Shown here piece by piece: positions 17,978 through 26,875 of a stretch of DNA of 64,000 nucleotides. Numbering within the stretch: the stretch's first letter is position 1; each line of letters opens with the position of its first letter. Origin of the DNA: Alcanivoracaceae bacterium (GTDB lineage Bacteria; Pseudomonadota; Gammaproteobacteria; Pseudomonadales; Alcanivoracaceae); contig JARGPU010000001.1 in the NCBI GenBank assembly GCA_029210325.1, forward strand, positions 1,188,126 through 1,252,125, in the 5' to 3' direction. The translations under genes and the position numbers were made by a program. Below the pieces are notes generated by a model. That model saw nothing but the letters and a program-made list of their open reading frames with translations. It was not told the DNA's origin and searched no databases.

Positions 17978-18559
17978 ATGATTAATACACGTGTTGCTCT
18001 AGTCGCCCTATTGTTGATGTTGGCAAGCTGTGGCGAAGATGCCGCACCATTGGCCGCGCAGGCGGATGACGCATCGCAGCAGCAAGAATCCTGGCCATTG
18101 GTGTGGCTGGTTGAGGAGGGTTCCTGCCAGGACACGGAAACCCGCGTGCTGGTCGAAAACTCCGTCAATCTGATTACTTGGGCTGACCCGGAAGCCTGCC
18201 AGTTGGCCGGTGGGGCCTGGCAGAGCTGGGGTAGGGATGTTCAGTTGCCACTGAGTCTGACCTGGGTGGTGCCACTGGTGACTCCTGCCCATGCCGTGCA
18301 GCATGGTGCCAAGGGATGGACTGACGAGCAGAAGGTTGCCTTTACTAATGACCATGACAACCTGATCATTCTGGATACGATATCAGCCAAGGAGCGCGGG
18401 GATCTCAGCCCGGTGTCCTGGGTGCCGCTTGAGCGTTTCTGGTGTCAGTACGCAACTCGTTGGCAGCGGGTCAAGCAGCGTTATAGTTTGACTGTTGAGG
18501 ACGAAGAGGGGAAGGCACTGGCGCGGATGATGGAGCAGTGCGAGAGCACGCCGGACTGA
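17978..18559 (+). CDS. Lipoprotein with degenerate HNH-nuclease-like domain
   Basis: 193 residues. The lipobox LMLASC gives Cys18 as the acylated residue, with Gly next. The C-terminal 100 residues line up by eye with secreted HNH proteins of the DUF1524/GmrSD-C type: a VVPLVTPAHAV strand, a FTNDHDNLIIL segment with the conserved N, a W-P-L motif, a conserved Cys (FWCQYA) and a YSLTVEDEEGKALARMMEQC ending. The usual Asp-His before VVPL is replaced by Thr-Trp, so the nuclease His appears lost. GGAGGA lies 6-11 bases before the ATG. Family assignment is by memory. Confidence 0.6.
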   Translation: MINTRVALVALLLMLASCGEDAAPLAAQADDASQQQESWPLVWLVEEGSCQDTETRVLVENSVNLITWADPEACQLAGGAWQSWGRDVQLPLSLTWVVPLVTPAHAVQHGAKGWTDEQKVAFTNDHDNLIILDTISAKERGDLSPVSWVPLERFWCQYATRWQRVKQRYSLTVEDEEGKALARMMEQCESTPD

Positions 18560-18567
18560 GCATGGCT

Positions 18568-20586
18568 TCAGTCCGGTAGCATCTGCATAGGTGTTTCGGG
18601 GAGGCGGCTTTCACCCCAGCTTCCCTGAATCATAGTCATTACCCGATGTAGCTCTTCGGCACTGATTGCGGCCAGCACCCCGTGTTCCAGAGGGTCGTAG
18701 TGGAAGATATAAAGGCGCGAGGCAAACTCTTCAAATGGTAGTGATGCCTCTCCGTACCGTTCACCCTGACCGGCAGTACTGACAACAACGCCGTTGCCCC
18801 AGTCCTGACCGCTGTCGTTATTCGGGTTGTAGAAGTAGACCCTCATAACGCTTTCCTGATCCAGACCGACTCGTAATATGGTTACCGCGTGCCAACCGAT
18901 AAATCGGGCTGCACTATCGGTGACCGCAATGCCGGCCGGCTGAGGGTGAATCAGCGGTTGATTACCGTTGTAGAACGGGTGATAGCTGGCGTAGAAGTGG
19001 CGCAAAAAGGTTTCAGTTTCGAACAGCAAGCCGGTTTGCACATCAACGCCAATGCGAAAGCCACGACCGGTCCACCAGCCGTGGAACTCTGGGTTGATCC
19101 AGCGATGCGGGTCGCCAACGCGGCCGATACAACGCCGGCCCATTTCAGCATAGATACGATCAAGATGTGGCACCACTACCATGGACACCGGGTCAAGATC
19201 GATCGGTGCTGACAGCGCCACGCCGGCACCAGCAAGCCGTGATGATACCGGTTGGCCCTCAAAGTGCATGATGATTTCGTCATCACGGGCGGCCCAGGCC
19301 ACCATTTGCAGCAGATAGTCCGGATCGTTGCAGGACCACATGGACAGGGCGCGCGCTGACTGACAGGTAGGGTTGTTGCCCTGGCCGACACCGAGCGGCT
19401 GACCGAGCATGCACAAGACGCCTTCCATCAAGCGTGTTTCCGCAGGCACATCAGGCAAGGACACCAGCGCCAACCGATTGATGGCCTCCGGGCACAGCTG
19501 CAGTCTCAATTGTCGCCAAAGGGCAGGAGCCAACGGGGACTGATAGAGAATGCCGCGCTCCAGCATTAGCGCCAAGCCGTAAATTGACTGAGGTGTTTGC
19601 GGGGTAACCGCCTGATGGATAAGAGCATGAACCAGCTGTCGGTAGCACAGCATGCAATCACGACCGGTGCTGGATAGGCCAAGCGCATCGGCGAGCAGGT
19701 TTTCTTGATTTTCCAACAGGTGCAATAACAGCAGCGGGTGATATGCGGAGACCAGGCCCGTGTCGTGCATGGCGCGAGCAAAGCCTGATGCCTCAGTTTG
19801 CAAGGTCATCTCGTCCATGGTCGCCAGCCGCTCTTGATAAACTTCCAGCCCGGGGTCCTCTCGGCTTGCTCGGGTGGGGCCAAACAGGCTGCTCACCAAA
19901 CGGTCTGCACCGGCGCCGGTCAAGGCAATTTCCGGGTCATACTGACAGGCGGCAATCCGGGTGATCATCTGTTTTGCTGGTCCGGTTTGGATGGGGCGCT
20001 GTTCAAGCACCCGCCAGATTTCACCGATTAATTTGTCCACAATCTGCTCGTAACCGATGTGGCTTGCCAGATGCTCTAGTAGTGCTTGTGGCAAAAATGT
20101 CAGACGACCCTGGTGCAGGCGTCGTGCTTCATCTGGCGGGTTAAACAGCAAATCCAGGTTGATGGCGAGAATCTGTGTCAGGTACTGATTGGCATATTCC
20201 GCCGATATCAGTGGATGACGGTATTGGCCACGGGCCACTGCCAGCAAGCGTAGATCGCTTAACGTTTCAATCAGCAAAATATCAACACTGCCAGTGAGCG
20301 CATGGCGTGACAGCGGCGCAACCAGATGTTGCGGCGCCGCCCAGTCCGAGCCAAGAAACACGCCCGCATTTTCCAATGCCTCGGCACGTGCCTCAATTAC
20401 TGACAGGCCGTCCTGATGCAGCAGCACCCGGCGGCAAGTGTCCAGTACTCGCGGTAACTTTCCGACCTTGGCAAAGTCCCGTGCTGCTTCCAGCAAGGCG
20501 ATGGCCTGATCAAGCTTGTCGATCAGATGTGCTGGCGTGGTGGTGGCACTGCTTTCATTACTGTCTTTGTTACTGACATCTGTCAT
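18568..20586 (-). CDS. Large protein with papain-like Q-C-H-N signature, function unknown
   Basis: 672 residues, no signal peptide or membrane helix. Residues 1-380 are mostly helical. Q402-G-N-N-P-T-C408 copies the papain spacing between the oxyanion Gln and the nucleophile Cys (six residues), H566 occurs in GWHAVTIL, and N587 in VYFYNPNND, in the papain order Cys-His-Asn. This suggests a papain-fold cysteine peptidase or transglutaminase-like enzyme in the C-terminal half; it is inference from motif geometry. The ATP-grasp gene lies 24 bases upstream on the same strand. I do not recognise a named family. Confidence 0.55.
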   Translation of the reverse strand: MTDVSNKDSNESSATTTPAHLIDKLDQAIALLEAARDFAKVGKLPRVLDTCRRVLLHQDGLSVIEARAEALENAGVFLGSDWAAPQHLVAPLSRHALTGSVDILLIETLSDLRLLAVARGQYRHPLISAEYANQYLTQILAINLDLLFNPPDEARRLHQGRLTFLPQALLEHLASHIGYEQIVDKLIGEIWRVLEQRPIQTGPAKQMITRIAACQYDPEIALTGAGADRLVSSLFGPTRASREDPGLEVYQERLATMDEMTLQTEASGFARAMHDTGLVSAYHPLLLLHLLENQENLLADALGLSSTGRDCMLCYRQLVHALIHQAVTPQTPQSIYGLALMLERGILYQSPLAPALWRQLRLQLCPEAINRLALVSLPDVPAETRLMEGVLCMLGQPLGVGQGNNPTCQSARALSMWSCNDPDYLLQMVAWAARDDEIIMHFEGQPVSSRLAGAGVALSAPIDLDPVSMVVVPHLDRIYAEMGRRCIGRVGDPHRWINPEFHGWWTGRGFRIGVDVQTGLLFETETFLRHFYASYHPFYNGNQPLIHPQPAGIAVTDSAARFIGWHAVTILRVGLDQESVMRVYFYNPNNDSGQDWGNGVVVSTAGQGERYGEASLPFEEFASRLYIFHYDPLEHGVLAAISAEELHRVMTMIQGSWGESRLPETPMQMLPD

Positions 20587-20610
20587 GCAGTGGCCCTTGG
20601 CAATGCATCG

Positions 20611-21846
20611 TCAAAGATAAAAGTCCAGTTCTTCCTGATGCTTAAGCAGCTTGTGCAATGTATCTGCATCGTCACCGACAAAATACACTAGCCCCCAGTG
20701 GGTGCCAAACGCAGTGCGTTTGGTGACGGTTTCTTCCATTGGCGCAGTTAATTCATGGGACTCAAAGTAAGCATGGGACTCTGTCTCCTCCGGAATTTGC
20801 AGTGTGCTGACTACCCTGCGGCGCGGATAGACGCCGAAACAACCAGCGTAGCCCTTGGCATCCACCACTTCACGGGGGAAAAATTCGCGCACTTCCTCAG
20901 CAGTGGCTTTGGGGTCAAAGCACAGAATCAGTGCCTGATAGGCATTAAAGCCATACACCCTCTCCAGCAGCTCAAATACCTTAAAGCCTGGCGGCCGATA
21001 GGCGACCTCACCAAAGTACATCTCGCCATCGCTGGTGACGAAGTATTCCGGGTGAATGAAGCCAAATTCAATATCAAAGGTACGAATCAGCTTTTCGATT
21101 TGCTGCCTGATCTGAGGCCGATACTCCTCTAGAGCTGGCGAGGCTGGGACATACACAGAGTATCCGAGGGTTACATATTCAGAAATATTCAGGAAAGCAA
21201 TCTTACCATTGTGAATCCATGCTTCCACCGCGAACTCCCAACCATCGAGGTGGGATTCCATCAGCGCCGGAAACTCCTCCTCAGGGATGGCGTCCACATC
21301 GTCTGGCGTGCGAATTACTCTGTGACCAAGACAGCCGGCCTTGTCAAAGGCCTTGAAATGGATCGGGTCATTGGGGTCGCCATCCAGCTTGAGCAGAGTC
21401 TGGTTGACTCGTTTAAGGAAACGGATGACATCGTCACGGTCATGGGCCTCTTCGAATATTCCCACTCGAATACCACCCAGTTGAGCGCGACGTTTCATGA
21501 GCGATTTATCGCGCATAAGCATGGACTGGCCAAACAGGCGAGGATTGTCCATTAGTACGGAGTTGATAGCGCCAGCCCACTCCACGGTTTCTTCAAATAA
21601 AGGGACAGCTGCATCGACACCGAGGTCACGCAGTTTCTCCGCAATTTCCATGGAACGGTCATTGAGGCGCTCAAAATTCCACGGCAGATAGGGGATGTTA
21701 TGTTCCGTGCAGTAGGGTTCTGCCCAGTCAGGGGCAACCACAATGTAGCGCCGGTCAAAGTTTGCGGCGGCCTCAACGGCATTGAGACTCCAGCCAAGAA
21801 GAGCAATATATCCCTTATTAACGTCCTTTTTGATAGGTGCTGTCAC
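20611..21846 (-). CDS. ATP-grasp carboxylate-amine ligase-like protein
   Basis: 411 residues. The N-terminal 100 residues form a Rossmann-like biotin-carboxylase N-domain, followed by the ATP-grasp fold: Lys165 in the HFKAFDKAGCLGH loop, acidic residue in EFAVEAWI (about 204-210), and the metal/ATP segment GEVAYRPPGFKVFELLE (279-295). ATP-grasp enzymes activate a carboxylate as acyl phosphate and join it to an amine or thiol. The start is GTG 21846 with GAGGTAG about 8 bases upstream. It probably forms an operon with the papain-like gene downstream; substrate unknown. Confidence 0.75.
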   Translation of the reverse strand: MTAPIKKDVNKGYIALLGWSLNAVEAAANFDRRYIVVAPDWAEPYCTEHNIPYLPWNFERLNDRSMEIAEKLRDLGVDAAVPLFEETVEWAGAINSVLMDNPRLFGQSMLMRDKSLMKRRAQLGGIRVGIFEEAHDRDDVIRFLKRVNQTLLKLDGDPNDPIHFKAFDKAGCLGHRVIRTPDDVDAIPEEEFPALMESHLDGWEFAVEAWIHNGKIAFLNISEYVTLGYSVYVPASPALEEYRPQIRQQIEKLIRTFDIEFGFIHPEYFVTSDGEMYFGEVAYRPPGFKVFELLERVYGFNAYQALILCFDPKATAEEVREFFPREVVDAKGYAGCFGVYPRRRVVSTLQIPEETESHAYFESHELTAPMEETVTKRTAFGTHWGLVYFVGDDADTLHKLLKHQEELDFYL

Positions 21847-22117
21847 GGTAGGCTACCTCGTTCGTAGGTGAGTGAATCTCCTGATCGAGTTTGCGAAAAC
21901 GGTTACCAGAAGGCGGCCCAAAAGGACCGGGAGAGATGAGCGAGGCATTAGAAAGCAAAGCACACTTGAATGCGCGCTTACCCAGTCATCAATGGCATGA
22001 AGGGTAACATACTTCAATTGGCTCAGCATTTAGGGGGGTGATAAGACGCATAAGCGGCGCGCATGTTGCTATTTTTTTATTGGCGCATTCCTGCCCGGAA
22101 TACGCCAATTGGGTCGA
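21847..22117. other. Intergenic region between ATP-grasp and orphan gene
   Basis: About 270 bases upstream of the ATP-grasp gene. It should hold that gene's promoter and the end of the orphan transcript, but I cannot assign a -35/-10 pair, operator or terminator with confidence. Confidence 0.4.
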
Positions 22118-22822
22118 TCAAATGTCGTGGTGTTGCGGGCCGTTTACCAGTTGCATCTGCGCATATTGGCAAACAGTAACCAACTGTTCCGAGCTCATGC
22201 CGGGAATGACTTTATCGATTACCGTATGGGTGGCCTTGCGAGTTGTCGCCACACCCACTTCTGATACTTTGCGCATAATAGGTCCGAAACGTAGCAGTTT
22301 CATTGGCTCTTCAAAGTACCAGTACAAAGCGATATCAGTGAGCTGGTGGAAGTATTCCAGTAATGCGGGCAGTGCCTGCTGGCCCTGACCGCTTACACCC
22401 ATCTCAAATGCTTTGCGCCCCTTGGCGGCCATCATTTCATTTAGAGGGAAGGCCACATACCAGATGTCTTTGCCATCCTCTTCCAGTTTGAAGCGCACGG
22501 TGTCCATATACTCCGCCGCACGGCGATTCTGATCAATGTCCAGTTTGCGAACAGTGCTCTTGATCACCAGGTGTGTGGCTTTATTGATGGTGTCGACGGT
22601 GAACTGAACGACTTTTTGAGTTGACGGTGGCAGACCAGCTTGCTCGGTGGGAATAATGAAAAAGTTATGCAGCACTTCCTGCATAAAGGTGGACATGATT
22701 TTTTCGATTGTTTCAGGCTCAGGCCTTGATGCGCCACTACGCATCCGGTTAATGAAGCTGTCAGTGGTCTGATGCAGTGTTTCGCTGGACCGGAAGGCTA
22801 CCCAGGTAGTGTGGTCGGACAT
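22118..22822 (-). CDS. Conserved-looking protein of unknown function
   Basis: 234 residues, soluble, mostly helical, no signal peptide. Charged and amphipathic stretches (EPETIEKIMSTFMQEVLHNF, ATHLVIKSTVRKLDI) suggest a helical bundle; two internal segments (INKATHLVIKSTV and TRKATHTVIDKVI) resemble each other, hinting at an internal duplication. GGGGAA precedes ATG 22822. I do not recognise the family. It may be transcribed ahead of the ATP-grasp and papain-like genes, but a 270-base gap makes an operon doubtful. Confidence 0.6.
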   Translation of the reverse strand: MSDHTTWVAFRSSETLHQTTDSFINRMRSGASRPEPETIEKIMSTFMQEVLHNFFIIPTEQAGLPPSTQKVVQFTVDTINKATHLVIKSTVRKLDIDQNRRAAEYMDTVRFKLEEDGKDIWYVAFPLNEMMAAKGRKAFEMGVSGQGQQALPALLEYFHQLTDIALYWYFEEPMKLLRFGPIMRKVSEVGVATTRKATHTVIDKVIPGMSSEQLVTVCQYAQMQLVNGPQHHDI

Positions 22823-22992
22823 GCAATTCCCCGTTCTTGTGGTTCGCTGACTGACGGCATAATAGCTGCGTCAGGGGGGGGCGCCAAAGCCAATCCGGCC
22901 AGATAGTCGGGCATATCGGTCAATTCAGCGTTACTTCCCTTGGCTGGCAGAATGCCTGATTATGCGCCCTTGAATAGTGCAGGAGAGTGATC

Positions 22993-23460
22993 ATGCTGGT
23001 GTTACTGGTTCCCGATGCAGCTCAGGTTGAGCGCTGGTTGCAACAAGCTGGCATTCACCACTATATCTGTGATCAGTGCCATGGCCTGCACCTGTCAGAG
23101 TTGCAGGGTCGCGAAGGGGTGCTAGACAGCCGTCTGTTTGTCGAGGAAGACGGCTTGCTGCTGACTACGGAAATCGAGATCCGTCCAGCTAGCCTGCTGA
23201 TGATGCTGAGTGAAATTTCACGCCTGAATATGAGCTGGCCGACCCTGAAGATTTTCATCGATGTGAATGATGATGCACTGCCACGACTGGTGGCCTGCGA
23301 CCTGTTGCTCGGCCGAGCGGGCGTGACCTTCGAACAGTTCATCCATTTTGTTCAGGCTAACGTTGATGCCACTGCCCAGCTGCTGGAAGAATGCCAGCAA
23401 CTGGGATGCCTGTTCGGCCCGGAGGATGAAACCGTGCCCGAGCGCGATGCCCTGCACTGA
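22993..23460 (+). CDS. YbjN-domain protein
   Basis: 155 residues with the YbjN fold pattern: short helix, four-strand sheet (VLDSRLFVEEDGLLLTTEIEI), a SWPTLKIFIDVNDDALPRL strand/helix unit and a long C-terminal helix with QFIHFVQANVDATAQLLEEC. YbjN proteins resemble type-III secretion chaperones in fold and are described as sensory-transduction regulators; the role here is unknown. AGGAG 22981-22985 favours ATG 22993 over the in-frame GTG at 22987. It precedes the 2OG oxygenase by ten bases. Confidence 0.7.
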   Translation: MLVLLVPDAAQVERWLQQAGIHHYICDQCHGLHLSELQGREGVLDSRLFVEEDGLLLTTEIEIRPASLLMMLSEISRLNMSWPTLKIFIDVNDDALPRLVACDLLLGRAGVTFEQFIHFVQANVDATAQLLEECQQLGCLFGPEDETVPERDALH

Positions 23461-23470
23461 GAGTCCAGCC

Positions 23471-24136
23471 ATGGCGCAGTTGATTGAGACCACTGGTGGT
23501 GTTGGTGATGGCCCGCGTCAGCGCATTGTCGAGGGCCTGCTGAGCTGTGGCTTTGCGGTCGAGTCTGGTTATGTTTCGCCTGCGTTGGTCCGAGCTCTGC
23601 GCCGTGAGGTTCGCCAACGCGATGACCGTGGACAATTCAGCGAAGCGGCCATTGGTCGTCACGGCCTGCAGCAACAGAACGAATTTGTCCGCCGTGACCG
23701 CACGCTCTGGCTGGATGGCAGCACTCTGGCGCAGCTGCGTTTGTTGGATGAGCTGGAGCAGCTTCGTATCGAGATCAATCGCAGTCTGTTTCTGGGGTTG
23801 TTTGATCTTGAGGCGCATTTTGCCCTTTACCCGCCCGGTGGTTTCTACCGGCGCCATATGGATGCCTTTCGTGGCGATAACCCACGAGTAGTATCTGTTG
23901 TTGTGTATCTCAATCCCCGTTGGCAACAAGCCCATGGCGGCTGTTTGCGGGTTTGGCCTGATGTGGACGCTGTCATGCCGTTGCTGGATGTGGCGCCACG
24001 TGCCGGCACCTTGGTCTGTTTTCTCTCCGAGCGGATTCCCCATGAGGTGCTGGCTGCCCATGCGGACCGCATCAGTATTGCCGGCTGGTTTCGGCGCAAC
24101 GAAGGGCCGGGACCGTGGTCCGCGCCTTTGCTCTAA
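23471..24136 (+). CDS. 2OG-Fe(II) oxygenase family protein
   Basis: 221 residues with the double-stranded beta-helix of prolyl-4-hydroxylase-like dioxygenases. Iron ligands are visible as H-x-D in YRRHMDAF and the distal His in ERIPHEVL; the 2-oxoglutarate Arg is in DRISIAGWFRR. These enzymes hydroxylate protein side chains or small molecules. I chose ATG 23471, since the frame upstream overlaps the YbjN gene without a ribosome site. The 3' end overlaps the next gene by 22 bases, so the two are translationally linked. Confidence 0.8.
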   Translation: MAQLIETTGGVGDGPRQRIVEGLLSCGFAVESGYVSPALVRALRREVRQRDDRGQFSEAAIGRHGLQQQNEFVRRDRTLWLDGSTLAQLRLLDELEQLRIEINRSLFLGLFDLEAHFALYPPGGFYRRHMDAFRGDNPRVVSVVVYLNPRWQQAHGGCLRVWPDVDAVMPLLDVAPRAGTLVCFLSERIPHEVLAAHADRISIAGWFRRNEGPGPWSAPLL

Positions 24137-26316
24137 GCCTTGTTATGCTGGCGGCGGTGCCTGCGGGGGCCGCTGGCCTGTGTGGCTTTCCCGGTGGTGA
24201 CGGCGCTGTTCAGGCGCAGGGCGTGGTTAATCTGTGGCTTGAGTCCGCCTCCTCCAGTGATATTGCGCCGGGTAGTCGTTGGCTACCGGTAGCAGCACAT
24301 CGTGGTCAGGGCGAACTTGGGCCGGGTGATCTGGGGCTGCTGGTGCAGATGCAAGGCGCGCGGATTGCGGCTAGTAATGACGACGCTTATGGCGATGGCA
24401 TTAGCGGTGATGCACAGGGCCGAGGCTGGCTTGAGCTTGAAGCTGGCCATTTCGAGTTTGTTCGCATTGAGGAAGTCGAGGCTGGCAGGGTGCGAGTTCG
24501 AGGTGCCGGCCCGAACAGTGGCGTGGTCCATGCCTATCGCAGTCGCGAACCCAATAGTGCCAATGAATCCGGTCGGCAGCGTTGGCAGCTGATCCGGGTG
24601 CCACAGTACGAAAGCCTCACTTTGACGGGTGATCTTGCCGTGTTGCCCTGGGATGGCGCCAGTGGCGGCATTCTGGCTGTTGATGTGCGTCGCAGCCTGC
24701 AGTTAAACGGTCACCGCCTGTCGGTGGCCGGTGCGGGGTTTCGCGGTGGTGCAGCCTTGCCGTTGGTGGGTGCATTGGGGGATGTGACGGATTATCGCTA
24801 TCGCGCCCCTGCTGTTGCTGAGTTGGCTGCCGCCTTTGGTCAGCATGCCAGTAAGGGAGAGGGGCTGGCGGGCACTCCTCGTTGGCTGGCCACAGACGCC
24901 ACAGGCACAGTGGCGCTGGATACCCGTGGGCAGGCAGATGCTCTGGCGGTCAGTGACGGTTACCCCAATGGCAGTATGGCCCGCGGTGCACCGGCTAACG
25001 CCGGTGGCGGCGCCAGTAGCTTGCGTCCAGACAATAGTGAGCCGGCGGGCGGCGGTGGCGGTGCTGGTGGTACTGCGGGGAAAACCGGTCTGAATGCCGC
25101 TGGCCAGCCGTTTGGTGGACAGGGTGGTGCCGGGTTAGCGGATCTGCTGCTGCTCAGTGCTGGCGGTGGCGGTGGCGCCGGCAGTCGTTCATTTGGCACA
25201 GGGTTGGCAGGCAGTGGCGGTGCTGGCGGCGGCATTATCGTTATTCGCGCCGGTCGACTTGAGGGGCCGGGTGACTTTGATCTACGCGGCCAAAGCGGCC
25301 GTGACAGTGCTGAAGGTGCTGGCGGTGGAGGAGGGGGCGGCACCATGTTGCTGCAGGCCGCGTTCACCGATCAGCAAGAACGTCACTGGTTACTGAGCGG
25401 AGGTAAAGGGGGAGATGGCGTGGCGCCCGGAGGTGCCGGCGGAAGCGGTCGCCTGCTGTCTGGAGGCGGTGCATTGCTGCCTGACATCGATGCCAGCCAC
25501 TTCGATCAGGTGCGAGGCGAAGACTTGCCCGGTGTGGCTGCAGGTTATCTGTGCCGTCCTGCTGGAATGTTACTGGCCGGTCAGATTTTTGAAGATAACG
25601 GTGCTGGCGCAGCGCAGGCCCATGACGGTCAGCGTCAGCGTGGCGAGGCAGGCGTCGCAGCTATTCCGGTTAGGGTACGCGAGGGCAAGCAGGTTCATGC
25701 CCAGACGTTGACCAATGGCAGCGGTCTGTTTGCTTTGGAACTGCCGGAGTCGCTTGCCGATCGGCCGTTGATTCTGGAGGCGGATATGCCGTCGGGTTGG
25801 CATGCGGTCAGTGCGCGGGCTAATGATCTGCCGTTATCGCCGTTTGTCTGGCAGGGTGATGGCCGTTGGCAGTTCACTGCCCGGCGTGAGTATCTGCAGG
25901 ATGGCATTGTGCTGGCCTTGATCCGGGCACCGCAGTGGCAAACCCCGGCAGCTCGTACTGTAACTCCGGGGTCGACCCAGTTGTTCCTGTTCCGTTATTT
26001 GCCACAGACCTCTGGTCGGGTACGGTTTCGCTACCGTGGTGAGCAGGCTATTGGCACCAACTGGCAGCACCGTTTTCTGCTTGATCCACAATGCAATGAG
26101 CAGTCCAAATTTGTTGGTGAAGATGTCAGTCGCTGGTTGCCGATAACAGCGGGCCAACCGATCTGTCTGCGGGTGCGTGTTGATGTACCGGCGGATGCGC
26201 CACAAAGCGGCAGGCTGGGATTATTGCTGGAGGCCGAAACCGACCTCGGTGACACCCCTCTGAAGCTGAAGTTGCCAGCGCTCAAGGCCCGTATTGATCT
26301 TCAGCTAGCTCGTTAA
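24115..26316 (+). CDS. Secreted glycine-rich protein with SdrD-B-like domain
   Basis: 733 residues. GTG 24115 gives a complete signal peptide (cleavage near AGAAG at residue 20); the next ATG would cut it in half. Residues 20-280 are beta-rich. Residues 290-480 hold dense Gly runs separated by short hydrophobic strands. Residues 490-580 (AGQIFEDNGAGAAQAHDG and onward) look like a Cna_B/SdrD-B module of surface proteins. No sorting signal, autotransporter barrel or lipobox is visible, so the secretion route past the periplasm is unknown. A cell-surface or matrix role is inferred. Confidence 0.65.
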   Translation: MVRAFALSLVMLAAVPAGAAGLCGFPGGDGAVQAQGVVNLWLESASSSDIAPGSRWLPVAAHRGQGELGPGDLGLLVQMQGARIAASNDDAYGDGISGDAQGRGWLELEAGHFEFVRIEEVEAGRVRVRGAGPNSGVVHAYRSREPNSANESGRQRWQLIRVPQYESLTLTGDLAVLPWDGASGGILAVDVRRSLQLNGHRLSVAGAGFRGGAALPLVGALGDVTDYRYRAPAVAELAAAFGQHASKGEGLAGTPRWLATDATGTVALDTRGQADALAVSDGYPNGSMARGAPANAGGGASSLRPDNSEPAGGGGGAGGTAGKTGLNAAGQPFGGQGGAGLADLLLLSAGGGGGAGSRSFGTGLAGSGGAGGGIIVIRAGRLEGPGDFDLRGQSGRDSAEGAGGGGGGGTMLLQAAFTDQQERHWLLSGGKGGDGVAPGGAGGSGRLLSGGGALLPDIDASHFDQVRGEDLPGVAAGYLCRPAGMLLAGQIFEDNGAGAAQAHDGQRQRGEAGVAAIPVRVREGKQVHAQTLTNGSGLFALELPESLADRPLILEADMPSGWHAVSARANDLPLSPFVWQGDGRWQFTARREYLQDGIVLALIRAPQWQTPAARTVTPGSTQLFLFRYLPQTSGRVRFRYRGEQAIGTNWQHRFLLDPQCNEQSKFVGEDVSRWLPITAGQPICLRVRVDVPADAPQSGRLGLLLEAETDLGDTPLKLKLPALKARIDLQLAR

Positions 26317-26324
26317 AAAATTTC

Positions 26325-26353
26325 CTTGAAAACCTGTTGTGCCGTCTCCATTA
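26325..26353 (+). promoter_or_regulatory. Sigma-32-like heat-shock promoter of hsp20
   Basis: CTTGAAA (26325-26331), 14 bases, then CTCCATTA (26346-26353). The E. coli sigma-32 consensus is CTTGAAA-N11-16-CCCCATNT. The -35 is perfect and the -10 keeps C-CCAT. It lies 75 bases before the hsp20 start. Confidence 0.7.
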
Positions 26354-26428
26354 CTGACTTCGTGATCACGCTGACTGCCGTTGCCCGTTACGGGGATGGC
26401 CTACTTGCCGAAGTGTCTGGAGGTAACT

Positions 26429-26863
26429 ATGAACAGTGGCTTTTCTCTGGCCCCGCTGTTTCGTCACAGCGTAGGTTTTGACAGGTTTGACGATCTGATT
26501 AATAACGCATTGCGGGCAGATCAGTCCGCTGGCTATCCGCCCTATGACATCATCCGTAATGCGGATGGCCGATACCGCATTGTTATGGCGGTGGCCGGGT
26601 TTCGTGACTCGGAACTGAATATCACTGTGCAGGAAAACGAGTTGCGAGTGAGTGGTCGGGTCGAGGCGCCAACTGATGATGAGGATGACCGCACTTGGCT
26701 GCATCGTGGTATTGCCCGCCGTGCTTTTGAGCGCACCTTCCGGCTGGCGGACCATGTCCGGGTTACCGCCGCTGCTCTCAAGGATGGGCTGCTGACCGTG
26801 CAACTGGAGCAGGTGGTGCCAGAGGAGGCCAAGCCGCGCATGGTACCGATCCAGTCGGAGTGA
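26429..26863 (+). CDS. Small heat-shock protein, Hsp20/IbpA type
   Basis: 144 residues, typical for IbpA/HspA. An N-terminal arm (FSLAPLFRHSVGFDRFDDLI) precedes the alpha-crystallin domain (about 38-130: PYDIIRNADGRYRIVMAVAGF, then FERTFRLADHV and LKDGLLTVQL). It binds unfolding proteins in an ATP-independent way and passes them to DnaK/ClpB. GGAGGT lies 5-10 bases before ATG 26429; an in-frame start 48 bases upstream lacks a ribosome site. A sigma-32-like promoter and a strong terminator make this a single-gene heat-shock unit. Confidence 0.92.
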   Translation: MNSGFSLAPLFRHSVGFDRFDDLINNALRADQSAGYPPYDIIRNADGRYRIVMAVAGFRDSELNITVQENELRVSGRVEAPTDDEDDRTWLHRGIARRAFERTFRLADHVRVTAAALKDGLLTVQLEQVVPEEAKPRMVPIQSE

Positions 26864-26875
26864 TTCCCCGTGTTG

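Noticed and set aside
25000-25460. Repetitive GGC/GGT-rich DNA, considered as a DNA repeat or CRISPR-like array
   Set aside because: It is the coding sequence of the glycine runs in the secreted protein; units are irregular and there are no spacers.
26354-26428. Possible RNA thermometer in the hsp20 leader
   Set aside because: I could not find a ROSE or fourU-type pairing with the GGAGGT site by eye.
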